A DNA stretch of 11,287 nucleotides from positions 1-11,287 of the forward strand of contig JBKHYJ010000031.1 of the NCBI GenBank assembly GCA_046565505.1, in the 5' to 3' direction. Shown piece after piece: positions 1 through 6,462 of this stretch. Source of the DNA: JBKHYJ01 sp046565505 (GTDB taxonomy: Bacteria > Acidobacteriota > Blastocatellia > UBA7656). The stretch's first letter is position 1. Each line of letters begins with the position of its first letter. A program made the position numbers and the translations under genes. Under the pieces are notes generated by a model. It saw only the letters and a program-made list of their open reading frames with translations, was not told the origin of the DNA and made no database searches.

Positions 1-1
1 C

Positions 2-583
2 ATAGTGAGGCACACCTCGGGGGGTGTGAACATACTGGGGACCGACAACGAGAGGAGGAGCGAGCAGACCAAGAGGGTAGAGATAACCAACAACCTGTTC
101 GAGGACCTGGACGGCCCCTCCTGGGGCGACGGCGACGGCGTGTTCATGATAATCACGGAGGCCCTGGACGTGACGGTCGATCACAACACTATTCTTCAAT
201 CGGGGAACATCATCACAGCTTATGGGAAGCCCTGTGAGAATTTCAGCTTTACGAACAACCTCGCGCCGAACAACAAGTACGGGATCATAGGCGACAGCGT
301 GGCCCCGGGGCTCGATACGCTCGAACGATTCTTCCCCGGCCGGTCATTCAAGAAGAACATCATTGTCGGCGGCCAGTCCTGGGTTTATCCGTTAAAGAAG
401 AATTACTTCCCCGCCTCTTTTGATGAAATCGGCTTTGTTGATGCAAGTAGAAAGAACTACAGGCTCTCGGCTAACAGCCCTTTCAAAATGTCCGGCACCA
501 GGGATAAGGATATAGGGGTGGACATGGACGCAATCGAGGCGGCGATGGGGAGCGCCAATCTAGCTATAGCATACGATGAATGA
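2..583 (+). CDS. Right-handed parallel beta-helix protein, C-terminal part (5' truncated)
   Basis: The reading frame is open at the left window edge, so the true start lies outside; the GTG at 5 is only the first possible start codon inside the window. About 193 residues are visible. They contain Asn-rich strand-and-turn repeats typical of parallel beta-helix (pectate-lyase-like) proteins, for example VEITNNLFEDL, VTVDHNTILQ and FSFTNNLAPNN. The final 50 residues (FVDASRKNYRLSANSPF followed by DIGVD) match the usual end of such proteins, where the last coil says that the remaining stretch of the molecule is reached. These proteins are commonly secreted and bind or cut polysaccharide, but no catalytic residue can be assigned from this fragment. 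Arg is often AGG and Ile often ATA, as elsewhere in the window. The next gene is over 500 bases away, so it is probably not in the same operon. Fold is fairly sure, function is unknown. Confidence 0.8.
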   Translation: MVRHTSGGVNILGTDNERRSEQTKRVEITNNLFEDLDGPSWGDGDGVFMIITEALDVTVDHNTILQSGNIITAYGKPCENFSFTNNLAPNNKYGIIGDSVAPGLDTLERFFPGRSFKKNIIVGGQSWVYPLKKNYFPASFDEIGFVDASRKNYRLSANSPFKMSGTRDKDIGVDMDAIEAAMGSANLAIAYDE

Positions 584-722
584 GGCGAGATGAGGACTCC
601 CGCCTTCTTCCGCCGGCCGAATCAAAAAAAATTCCTTGCATCCGACGATTAATTGCGTCTTTATAAGATAGGCCGCCGCATTCGTCTTTATGACGACCTG
701 ATCGTCGAGAATCGGCCCAGGT

Positions 723-763
723 GTCGAGGCCAGTTACATTTATCCCTGTGGGCGAGCCTCGAC
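723..763. repeat. 8-bp perfect inverted repeat with 25-nt loop
   Basis: GTCGAGGC at 723-730 is the exact reverse complement of GCCTCGAC at 756-763. The 25-base spacer is too long for a normal terminator loop and no T run follows directly. It could be a regulator site or part of a structured RNA; nothing else supports either. Confidence 0.35.
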
Positions 764-1044
764 CGAAGCCTGCGGGCGCGGAGGGGGATTTTTGCAGTCT
801 CTCATTTATTGGCAATATATGAATAATTGCGACCTGGACATGAGCGGATCGACCAAGAATATTATGCAACCAACATCTCGCGGGTGATAAAACTGGCCAG
901 TCATTCAATCGGCTTTAAATCGTTGAATCAAGCGATGTCATTAGAAGGGCAATTGCGAATAGGCGGGGGACCGTCAGCTCAAACGAGACTCTTACATTCG
1001 GCCCCGGCCTGCGCCGATGCTTGTCAATCAACATCGCGAATCGA

Positions 1045-1080
1045 GCCCGGTCCGAGCGGACTCGGTCGGGCCTTTCCTCC
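1045..1080 (+). terminator. GC-rich hairpin with pyrimidine tail ahead of the kinase-like gene
   Basis: GCCCG (1045-1049) pairs with CGGGC (1067-1071), and CCGAG (1052-1056) pairs with CTCGG (1061-1065), around a CGGA loop. The tail CTTTCCTCC follows. It resembles an intrinsic terminator, but the tail is broken by C residues, so termination would be weak. It lies inside the longest possible version of the kinase-like frame, which supports starting that gene downstream at 1113. It might act as a leader attenuator. Confidence 0.45.
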
Positions 1081-1112
1081 TGAGCGGGAATGAGCCATGT
1101 AGACGGGGCCTT

Positions 1113-2837
1113 ATGAAGAACACTGTCGAAGAGGCGAACAACTTCAGGGACGCCGGCGCACCTTCCAGCATGGCCGCCAGGCAGGCGAAAGACGACCGCG
1201 CCGGCAGCGGCATGGAGGCCCTCTCCGCGCGTTACTCCGTCTTGAAGCAGATCGGGGAGTCATTCAACACGCGGCTCTATCTCGCGCGCGAGAATCACAG
1301 CCAATCGGCCAACCTCGTTATCCTTAAAGTCCTACACCACGACGTGGTAAAAGACCCGACCGAGCTGGTTTCTTTCCTCCTGGAGGCGCGGGCCGCTGCA
1401 AGGCTGTCGCACGATAACATAATCAAGGCCAGAGGCGCTGAACAGATCGGCAGCACACACTTCTACGTCCTTGAGCATAAGGCCGGCACACAAACCTTAC
1501 GCGAGAGGCTTAATCAGAAGGGCTGGCTTGATATCGACCAGGCGATAAGACTGGCAAATCAACTCGCGGACGCTTTGAAATACGCACACGAATCCGGGGT
1601 CCTGCACCTAGAGATAGAGCCCGACAAGGTACTGGTAGACGCTGATGGCGGCGCGACGCTCACCGGCTTCGGCGTGGACGCCAGAAAGCAATTTGAATGG
1701 GCGCACAGGAAACGCTCCAGCAAATGCTCCTTCAACTACCTTAGCCCCGAACAACTCGACCACGGCCTCGTCGACCGGCGCAGCGACCTTTATTCGATGG
1801 GGGTGACGCTATACGAGGCGCTGACGGACCGTCTGCCATTTAATGCGGAGAGCGCGGAACAGATGAAGCGAAGGATTGCGACACAGAAGCCCCAGCCGCC
1901 TCACCTGCTCCGCTCGGACATACCCGCCGCGCTGTCGGGCATCGTCACGCGATTGATCTCTAAGAATCCGGCAGAGCGGTTTCAAGACGCGGCTTCCTTA
2001 CAGTACGCGCTGGGCGAATTGCTTAATCCCGCCCCGCGCCAGCCCGCGCGCGCCGAGCAACCTTCACGGGAACCTCTCCGTCAGGCAGCCGTCGAACAGG
2101 AATCTGCGCAGGATGAGTTCGATTACACGCACACGCGGGAGCTTGCCTCTGAACCTGCCCGGTCCGCCAGAATCAAAAATGCTGCCCTGTCGCGGCAGTC
2201 TCAGGTATCAGACGCCGGCGTCGAGAAAAAAGAGGTCGAGAAAAAAGAGGCCGATCAGCCGGCGCGCTATGAGCCCGCGCCTGCGCCCATGACTGCGGTC
2301 GCGCCGGAAGAGATTGACGCGGCCGCGCCGAAGCAGCAGCAACAGGAAAGAATCGGCGGCGAGAATCCCACGCCTCTGATAAAGACGTTCGACGCGGCGG
2401 CCACCCCCGCGCCCGTGCGCCTGGCGCTGTTCTCGGCCATACTGATCGCGGTCATCGGTATTTCTGTCATGGCTTACCGCGAACGTTTCGCCAACAAAGC
2501 GGGGGCCGCACAACCGAACGGCCTGTCTAACGTTAATGCGGTCGAGGCGAGGGGTCCCGCGCCCGACGAATCGAAGCCGAGCAAGCCCGAAGAAAATAAC
2601 GCAATCAACGACGCACAGCCCGACGCCGCCCGCCAGCATACCATCAACTCAGGTGTTTCAAACGCGACTTCGTCTTCGAGGGGCTCGGGAGCGGGAGCGC
2701 GGCCCTGGACTAATGGCGCGCGCTTGTCAGCCGGCGGGCAGCCGCGAAAGAATTACCAGAGAAGCCAAAAGGTTTCGCGCAGAGGGTCGGGCGGAAAGGC
2801 ACGAGTCTGGGGCCGGAATGCTTACAGGAGGCACTAG
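1113..2837 (+). CDS. Transmembrane Ser/Thr protein kinase homologue, probable pseudokinase
   Basis: 574 residues if started at ATG 1113; the frame stays open to an ATG at 1017, but those 32 codons cross a strong hairpin and resemble no domain. A weak GGGG lies 4 bases before ATG 1113. The kinase-like domain spans about 41-305. Kept: Lys72 of the VAIK-type motif, Glu91 of helix C, SPE at 211-213, Asp225 (RRSDLYSMG) and Arg289 (NPAERF). Lost: the Gly-rich loop reads IGESFNTRLY; HRDxKPxN reads HLEIEPDK (165-172), so the catalytic Asp is Glu and the metal-binding Asn is Lys; DFG reads GFG (185-187). Phosphotransfer is therefore unlikely, and a binding or scaffold role is inferred. A Pro/Ala/Gln-rich, charged linker (306-430) leads to one membrane helix (436-454) and a Ser/Arg-rich tail, so the kinase-like domain should face the cytoplasm. 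The ATPase gene follows after 77 bases, suggesting co-transcription. Confidence 0.85.
   Translation: MKNTVEEANNFRDAGAPSSMAARQAKDDRAGSGMEALSARYSVLKQIGESFNTRLYLARENHSQSANLVILKVLHHDVVKDPTELVSFLLEARAAARLSHDNIIKARGAEQIGSTHFYVLEHKAGTQTLRERLNQKGWLDIDQAIRLANQLADALKYAHESGVLHLEIEPDKVLVDADGGATLTGFGVDARKQFEWAHRKRSSKCSFNYLSPEQLDHGLVDRRSDLYSMGVTLYEALTDRLPFNAESAEQMKRRIATQKPQPPHLLRSDIPAALSGIVTRLISKNPAERFQDAASLQYALGELLNPAPRQPARAEQPSREPLRQAAVEQESAQDEFDYTHTRELASEPARSARIKNAALSRQSQVSDAGVEKKEVEKKEADQPARYEPAPAPMTAVAPEEIDAAAPKQQQQERIGGENPTPLIKTFDAAATPAPVRLALFSAILIAVIGISVMAYRERFANKAGAAQPNGLSNVNAVEARGPAPDESKPSKPEENNAINDAQPDAARQHTINSGVSNATSSSRGSGAGARPWTNGARLSAGGQPRKNYQRSQKVSRRGSGGKARVWGRNAYRRH
2220..2249 (+). repeat. 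Perfect 15-bp tandem duplication in the kinase-like gene
   Basis: GTCGAGAAAAAAGAG occurs twice in a row (2220-2234 and 2235-2249), encoding VEKKE twice in the linker before the membrane helix. Each copy has a run of six A, a place where polymerase slippage is possible. The codon phase (AAA AAA) does not fit the usual -1 ribosomal slippery heptamer. Confidence 0.8.
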
Positions 2838-2901
2838 ACCACGGGCGCCGCGCGGGCCGAGAGCTTTCAATAGAATTGCGCGGAGAAATCGACGAGGATT
2901 T

Positions 2902-2908
2902 AGGAGAG
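2902..2908 (+). promoter_or_regulatory. Shine-Dalgarno site of the AAA ATPase gene
   Basis: AGGAGAG lies 6 bases before ATG 2915. It is the best ribosome site in the window and fixes the start of the ATPase. Confidence 0.8.
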
Positions 2909-2914
2909 TAATAG

Positions 2915-3817
2915 ATGTATAGAGAATTTTACGGGCTGAAAGAGATTCCGTTCGGGCTGACGCCCGACCCTAGATACATCTTTAAGACGGAAAGCTACCT
3001 CGAGGTGACGGCGAACCTCAAATATTGCATACAGCAAGGCAAAGGGCTTGTAGTAGTAATGGGCGAGGTCGGGACAGGAAAGACGACCACGCTCCGCTCG
3101 ATGATTCAGCAGTTCGGCCACGACATACTGTCCGTATACATTTTCAACCCGTTCCTCACGGTCTCAGAATTCTTCGAGCTATTCACGGAAGGGCTCAAGC
3201 TCGGGCTCTCGGGCACGGTCTCTAAAGCGAGCGTCATAACGGCAATCGGCCGAACGCTCGCCCAGCGCCACTCGAAGGGACTGCGGACCGTTCTGGTTAT
3301 AGACGAAGCCCACGGGCTTTCTAACTCTTTGCTCGAAGAGATCCGGCTGCTGGCGAATTTCGAGACCAACAGTGAGAAACTTTTGCAGATAATACTCTGC
3401 GGGCAGCCGGAGCTAAGGGCGACGCTCAATCAGCCGGGGCTGCGTCAGCTCAAACAACGCATTTCGCTGCGCTGCGTCATCACGCCGCTCCCGCAACACG
3501 AGATCAGCAAATACATTCGTTTCAGGCTCAAAACGGCTGGCGCTGAGCGGGTAGATATTTTTGACTCGGAGGCGATTGAATTGATCGGGCAAGTATCTTT
3601 AGGGATACCGCGCGTCGTCAATAACATCTGCGATAACGCGCTGCTGTACGGTTACGCGTCGGGCCGGGAGGTGATCACGCGGGACCTCATAAACGAGGTC
3701 ATCAACGTGTTGGATATTAGTGCAAATGATATAACGAGCAACGAGCCTCTAGAGATTGATCGATGGGCTAATTCGCAAGGCGTTTCATTCACCACAACAG
3801 AAGGAACACAAAATTGA
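2915..3817 (+). CDS. ExeA/GspA-like AAA ATPase, exopolysaccharide/exosortase-locus type
   Basis: 300-residue P-loop ATPase of the ExeA / MshM-like secretion group. The N-terminus MYREFYGLKEIPFGLTPDPR is the family hallmark. Walker A is GEVGTGKT (50-57), Walker B is VLVIDEAH (126-133), a sensor-1-type segment is LCGQPEL (161-167), an Arg-rich segment with a likely finger is LKQRISLR (179-186), and the sensor-2-like GIPRVVNNICDNAL is at 230-243. All catalytic residues are present. Length and lack of a C-terminal peptidoglycan-binding or membrane segment fit the short form found in PEP-CTERM/exosortase and exopolysaccharide loci, where it is thought to drive assembly or export; ExeA itself serves pilin-type secretin assembly. 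A strong ribosome site precedes the start, and the pseudokinase gene lies just upstream. No exosortase or polysaccharide exporter is in the window, so the pathway assignment is inference; the ATPase fold is near certain. Confidence 0.9.
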   Translation: MYREFYGLKEIPFGLTPDPRYIFKTESYLEVTANLKYCIQQGKGLVVVMGEVGTGKTTTLRSMIQQFGHDILSVYIFNPFLTVSEFFELFTEGLKLGLSGTVSKASVITAIGRTLAQRHSKGLRTVLVIDEAHGLSNSLLEEIRLLANFETNSEKLLQIILCGQPELRATLNQPGLRQLKQRISLRCVITPLPQHEISKYIRFRLKTAGAERVDIFDSEAIELIGQVSLGIPRVVNNICDNALLYGYASGREVITRDLINEVINVLDISANDITSNEPLEIDRWANSQGVSFTTTEGTQN

Positions 3818-3837
3818 CCTGCCTATGTGACAGGCTG

Positions 3838-3862
3838 TCCCAAGTCGGTTGGGATTTTAATT
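3838..3862 (+). terminator. Probable intrinsic terminator after the ATPase gene
   Basis: TCCCAA (3838-3843) pairs with TTGGGA (3849-3854) around GTCGG, followed at once by TTTTAATT. The stem is only 6 bp but the T-rich tail is well placed, about 20 bases after the ATPase stop. The right arm can pair instead with ATCCCAA at 3864-3870, giving a competing hairpin. Confidence 0.5.
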
Positions 3863-4030
3863 CATCCCAAAAACCATAACGAGATGGATTAATCATTTTC
3901 ATTGATATGGAAAGAAGAATTACGGTGTCGAATAACGCTCTATATTACGTCATAATAAAGTGGAATACGGGGGTCTGTTTACGGGTTCGGCACGCGAGTA
4001 AATTCGTATAGGGATTACGGAGAATCATAT

Positions 4031-4046
4031 TGGCCCGAACTTTGCT
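4031..4046 (+). promoter_or_regulatory. Sigma-54 (RpoN) -24/-12 promoter of the glycan operon
   Basis: TGGCCCGAACTTTGCT matches the sigma-54 consensus TGGCACG-N4-TTGCW except for one base. GG (4032-4033) and GC (4044-4045) are 10 bases apart, as required. Transcription should begin near 4057, giving a leader of about 75 nt before the GTG at 4132. Such promoters need an AAA+ enhancer-binding activator, so the operon is probably switched on by a dedicated signal. Confidence 0.72.
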
Positions 4047-4066
4047 CAAGCTATCTTCGCTCCGTA

Positions 4067-4081
4067 TGGTTGTATCTAAAT
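4067..4081 (+). promoter_or_regulatory. Leader block shared with 8727-8741, copy 1
   Basis: TGGTTGTATCTAAAT lies in the presumed untranslated leader of the regulator gene, about 50 bases before its start. It differs at one base from the block at 8727-8741. The ATG at 4066 would open a nine-codon frame (MVVSKCGIK) over it. Function unknown. Confidence 0.45.
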
Positions 4082-4117
4082 GCGGAATAAAATAAATGAA
4101 GAAAAAATTAAATGAGC

Positions 4118-4122
4118 AGAGG
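4118..4122 (+). promoter_or_regulatory. Ribosome site supporting the GTG start at 4132
   Basis: AGAGG lies 9 bases before GTG 4132. An in-frame TAA at 4123 excludes any start further upstream, so this GTG is the first possible start of the regulator gene. Confidence 0.6.
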
Positions 4123-4131
4123 TAATGTATA

Positions 4132-5394
4132 GTGGGAACAGCGATAAATAAGTGGGATAGTACCGTAAGCAATCACAGGGCGGGCTGGATAGACATACTT
4201 TCGAGGGGCGACGCGGAAGCCCTGTGGACAAAACTGTTCTATATTGTTTCAAGGCATTCGGCCATCAGGTCTTTGTATTCACCCAGCAAGTGGTCGCAGC
4301 AGAGCTTGCGCGAGGTGCATGCCGATCTGACCCAGGACCTCTTCCTGAGGCTGCACGAAAAGGGGCGCTGGCAGTTCTACCTTAACGCCGGCTACACGGA
4401 TGAAAGGGTGGAGCGCGAGCTGTACCGCCTGGAGATCCCGAACCTGGTTTCTCAATTACTTCGTGAGCGTTACCCCGAATCATACCGCATAGTGCGCCGC
4501 GTCAGCACCCTGCTTATGACGAAGGAGGAGTTCCGCTGTTTTCACAAGCTGGTCAACCCTTCGCAATCGTCCGGGCGACTCGTCATGACGCGCCCGAGCA
4601 AGAAGATGGTCTTGCAGGTCTACGGGCTGAGCACGTGGCCGCTCGACAAGCCGCTGAGGCAGGAGCAAAACCTGCAGGAGCTGGTGAAAGAAGTCGCCCC
4701 CAGGATGCGAGACATAAGGCGGGCCGGCCGCGGCAGCACGTCGCATGTCATAATATCCAACGAAGAACTGACCCTGCTAATAATCGACATATTCAAGACT
4801 ATAGATACGCCGGCAGACGTGCGGACCATCAGGTCGCTGGTCTTGACCAAGCTTGCCATTGAAGATTCGCAGGAGATACCCATCGATGGGGGCGCGTCCT
4901 CGTCGGCTTCGGAAACAGAAGTCGCCAGGATGGACCTGGTCGATTGCAGGCCGACGCCTGAAGAGGAAGTGCTCGAAAAGGAGATGGAGTGGCGAATCGG
5001 GCTGCTGGTAGAGGCTATTTTGAAGCGGTGCTTCGAGATGGTCAGGAGCAAGCCGCAAAGGTTCAGGAAGCTGGTGGAAGTAGTATGGCACTGCTATTTC
5101 AACGCCTCTTCTAGCTGCCAGAGCAACGTCGCCAAGCTGATGGGAATATCGGACTCGCTAGTGAGCCATTATCGAAAAATATTCGACACGGTCGTCCGCA
5201 GCGAGCAGCTCAGCGTCGACGAGTGCCTGCTGCTTAACAGCGCGCTCAACAAAAGGCTCTCTGCGATAATGGCCGAATACGAAGCGAATGACAGCAAGAA
5301 TGGGAGGGCGAAAACCAACAAGCCCCGAGCCGTAAAGCCGCCTTACGAGATTCATCCGAATTACAGGACTGCCGCCGCGTCGAAGCGCGGGTGA
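4132..5394 (+). CDS. Sigma-factor-like helix-turn-helix protein, first gene of the glycan operon
   Basis: 420-residue soluble protein with a GTG start. I do not recognise a named family with confidence. Residues 28-75 (ALWTKLFYIVSRHSAIRSLY, then DLTQDLFLRLHEKG) look like the region-2 helices of sigma-70-type factors, where a DLTQ(E/D)xFLRL pattern is common. Residues 276-352 contain TPEEEVLEKE followed by two helices and a helix-turn-helix, SNVAKLMGISDSLVSHYRK (331-349), like region 4 or a DNA-binding HTH domain. The middle, about 100-270, is long for an ECF sigma factor and unassigned; the last 40 residues are basic and probably disordered. No membrane segment is seen. It sits directly behind a sigma-54 promoter and 32 bases (or 4 overlapping bases) before the glycosyltransferase gene, so a role in controlling this operon or related glycan genes is likely. 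It could also be a non-sigma DNA-binding regulator. Confidence 0.7.
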   Translation: MGTAINKWDSTVSNHRAGWIDILSRGDAEALWTKLFYIVSRHSAIRSLYSPSKWSQQSLREVHADLTQDLFLRLHEKGRWQFYLNAGYTDERVERELYRLEIPNLVSQLLRERYPESYRIVRRVSTLLMTKEEFRCFHKLVNPSQSSGRLVMTRPSKKMVLQVYGLSTWPLDKPLRQEQNLQELVKEVAPRMRDIRRAGRGSTSHVIISNEELTLLIIDIFKTIDTPADVRTIRSLVLTKLAIEDSQEIPIDGGASSSASETEVARMDLVDCRPTPEEEVLEKEMEWRIGLLVEAILKRCFEMVRSKPQRFRKLVEVVWHCYFNASSSCQSNVAKLMGISDSLVSHYRKIFDTVVRSEQLSVDECLLLNSALNKRLSAIMAEYEANDSKNGRAKTNKPRAVKPPYEIHPNYRTAAASKRG

Positions 5395-5426
5395 GCGGGC
5401 CGGCCCCGGGTGAAGCGGACACGATA

Positions 5427-6437
5427 ATGAGATTCTCGATAATCATTCCGACCTACAACCGGGCCGATGACCTGCGCGGTACCCTGCGCAGCATGGCGGG
5501 GCTGTCGCCGCGCGAAGACTGGGAGATGATCGTCGTCGATAACAACTCGCGCGACGACACGCGCGCGGCCGTCGAAGAGGCGGCACGCTGGTTCCCCGTC
5601 GAGCTGCGCTACATTTTTGAAGGAGAGCAGGGGCGCTGCGCCGCGCTCAACAGCGGCATACGCGGGGCGCGCGGCGAGATAATAGTAACTACAGACGACG
5701 ACGTGCGGGTGGGACCGGACTGGCTCGACCAGGCGGCCCTCGCGCTCGACAGCCTCTGTTGTGACTACGTCGGCGGGAAGGTGCTCCCGATCTGGGGCGG
5801 GCCGCGCCCCGCCTGGCTCCCCGATCATGGGGGGATGCACTGGTCAGTGATCGCGCTGCTGGACTACGGCCCGGAGCCGCTAGAGTTCGGCAAGCGCCAT
5901 GTCCCGCTCGGGGTGAATCTGGCGTTCCGGCGGGAGGCGTTCTCGCGCGCGGGGCTGTGGGACAACCGCGTGGGCCGCAAGGCCGGCACGTTGCTCGGGC
6001 AGGAAGTCCGCGAATGGGGGCTCCGGGCGCGCGCGGCGGGGCTTAGAGGGTTTTACGCCCCCAAAATGATCGTCAATCACATCATCCCCGCCGACCGGCT
6101 GAGCAAGCGATACTTCCGCCGCTGGTTCTACTGGCACGGCGTCAGCCGCGCCATGCTCTACGAGCAGTCGAGGATTGATATGGAAGCGCCGGAGGACACC
6201 TCGCTCGACTTTTCAAAGGTGCCTCATATCGCAGGAATCCCCAGGTATATGTTTAGGACGTACTTGAATTCGTTTCTAGGTATGCTGCGCTCATGCGCGA
6301 GGCGGGACCCGGAAGCAACGTTCGAGCATGAGCTGTCGCTCTGGTTCTTTGCAGGGGTCATCAGGCAGCGGTGGAAAGACCGCAAGGGTCAAGTGGCGCT
6401 CGCCGGGCATAATGCGAGTGCCGCCGGGACTCGATGA
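5427..6437 (+). CDS. Family 2 (GT-A) glycosyltransferase
   Basis: 336 residues from ATG 5427. A GTG at 5391 in the same frame overlaps the stop of the previous gene (GTGA) and would add 12 residues; ATG 5427 is preferred because GT2 proteins normally begin right at the first strand, here MRFSIIIPTYNR. The nucleotide-sugar fold is clear: SIIIPTYNR (4-12), IVVDNNSRDDT (35-45), GRCAALNSGIRGARG (69-83), the DxD-type metal site TTDDDVRV (88-95), and GQEVREWGLR (191-200), whose Glu is the likely catalytic-base region. GVNLAFRREAF (162-172) is the usual acceptor-side segment. A basic-aromatic patch, KRYFRRWFYWHG (227-238), suggests attachment to the inner face of the membrane. It should transfer one sugar to a lipid-linked or nascent glycan; donor and acceptor cannot be read from sequence. 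The next gene starts 25 bases on, so the two are probably co-transcribed. Confidence 0.9.
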   Translation: MRFSIIIPTYNRADDLRGTLRSMAGLSPREDWEMIVVDNNSRDDTRAAVEEAARWFPVELRYIFEGEQGRCAALNSGIRGARGEIIVTTDDDVRVGPDWLDQAALALDSLCCDYVGGKVLPIWGGPRPAWLPDHGGMHWSVIALLDYGPEPLEFGKRHVPLGVNLAFRREAFSRAGLWDNRVGRKAGTLLGQEVREWGLRARAAGLRGFYAPKMIVNHIIPADRLSKRYFRRWFYWHGVSRAMLYEQSRIDMEAPEDTSLDFSKVPHIAGIPRYMFRTYLNSFLGMLRSCARRDPEATFEHELSLWFFAGVIRQRWKDRKGQVALAGHNASAAGTR

Positions 6438-6462
6438 TCTAAAACACGGAGATTGGTGGAGA

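Larger units (their letters stand above)
584..1112 (+). other. Intergenic region without a convincing gene
   Basis: About 530 bases separate the beta-helix gene from the kinase-like gene. Two reading frames of 88 and 114 codons cross it, but their products have no recognisable domain, lack good ribosome sites, and one overlaps the end of the upstream gene on the other strand. The region holds an 8-bp perfect inverted repeat (723-730 with 756-763) and a strong GC-rich hairpin just before the kinase-like gene. No clear -35/-10 pair and no GG-N10-GC sigma-54 signature was found, though a promoter for the downstream gene must lie here or further upstream. Confidence 0.5.
3863..4131 (+). other. 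AT-rich intergenic region holding promoter elements
   Basis: No gene was seen between the ATPase and the regulator gene. This stretch is clearly richer in A/T than its flanks and holds the sigma-54 promoter, a palindrome TATTA-N5-TAATA (3943-3957), four direct TACGG copies (3921, 3966, 3980, 4016) with one inverted copy (4062-4066), and a leader of about 75 nt. Two tiny frames of nine codons (ATG 4066 and ATG 4096) lie in the leader; the second is in frame with the regulator gene but ends at TAA 4123. Confidence 0.55.

Noticed and set aside
564..908. 114-codon frame on the - strand
   Set aside because: It overlaps the end of the beta-helix gene, has no recognisable motif or good ribosome site, and looks like chance opening in GC-rich sequence.
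827..1093. 88-codon + frame before the kinase-like gene
   Set aside because: No domain, no good ribosome site, and it runs through the strong hairpin at 1045-1071.
1017..1112. Longer N-terminus for the kinase-like protein from ATG 1017
   Set aside because: The extra 32 codons cross a strong hairpin and do not resemble a domain; ATG 1113 is more plausible, though not proven.
2220..2249. Programmed -1 ribosomal frameshift at the A6 runs
   Set aside because: The codon phase is AAA AAA, not A AAA AAG, and no downstream pseudoknot was evident.
2208..2639. 143-codon - strand frame inside the kinase-like gene
   Set aside because: It is the shadow of a Pro/Ala/Glu-rich coding stretch and has no independent support.
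3818..4131. Cyclic-di-GMP (GEMM-type) riboswitch in the intergenic regions
   Set aside because: I looked for the conserved AGGGCAAA and GCC/GGC core in this region and at 8417-8757 and found neither.
6454..6462. GGTGGAG as ribosome site of the nucleotidyltransferase
   Set aside because: It lies almost against the ATG at 6463, too close to act; the GGAG at 6448-6451 fits better.
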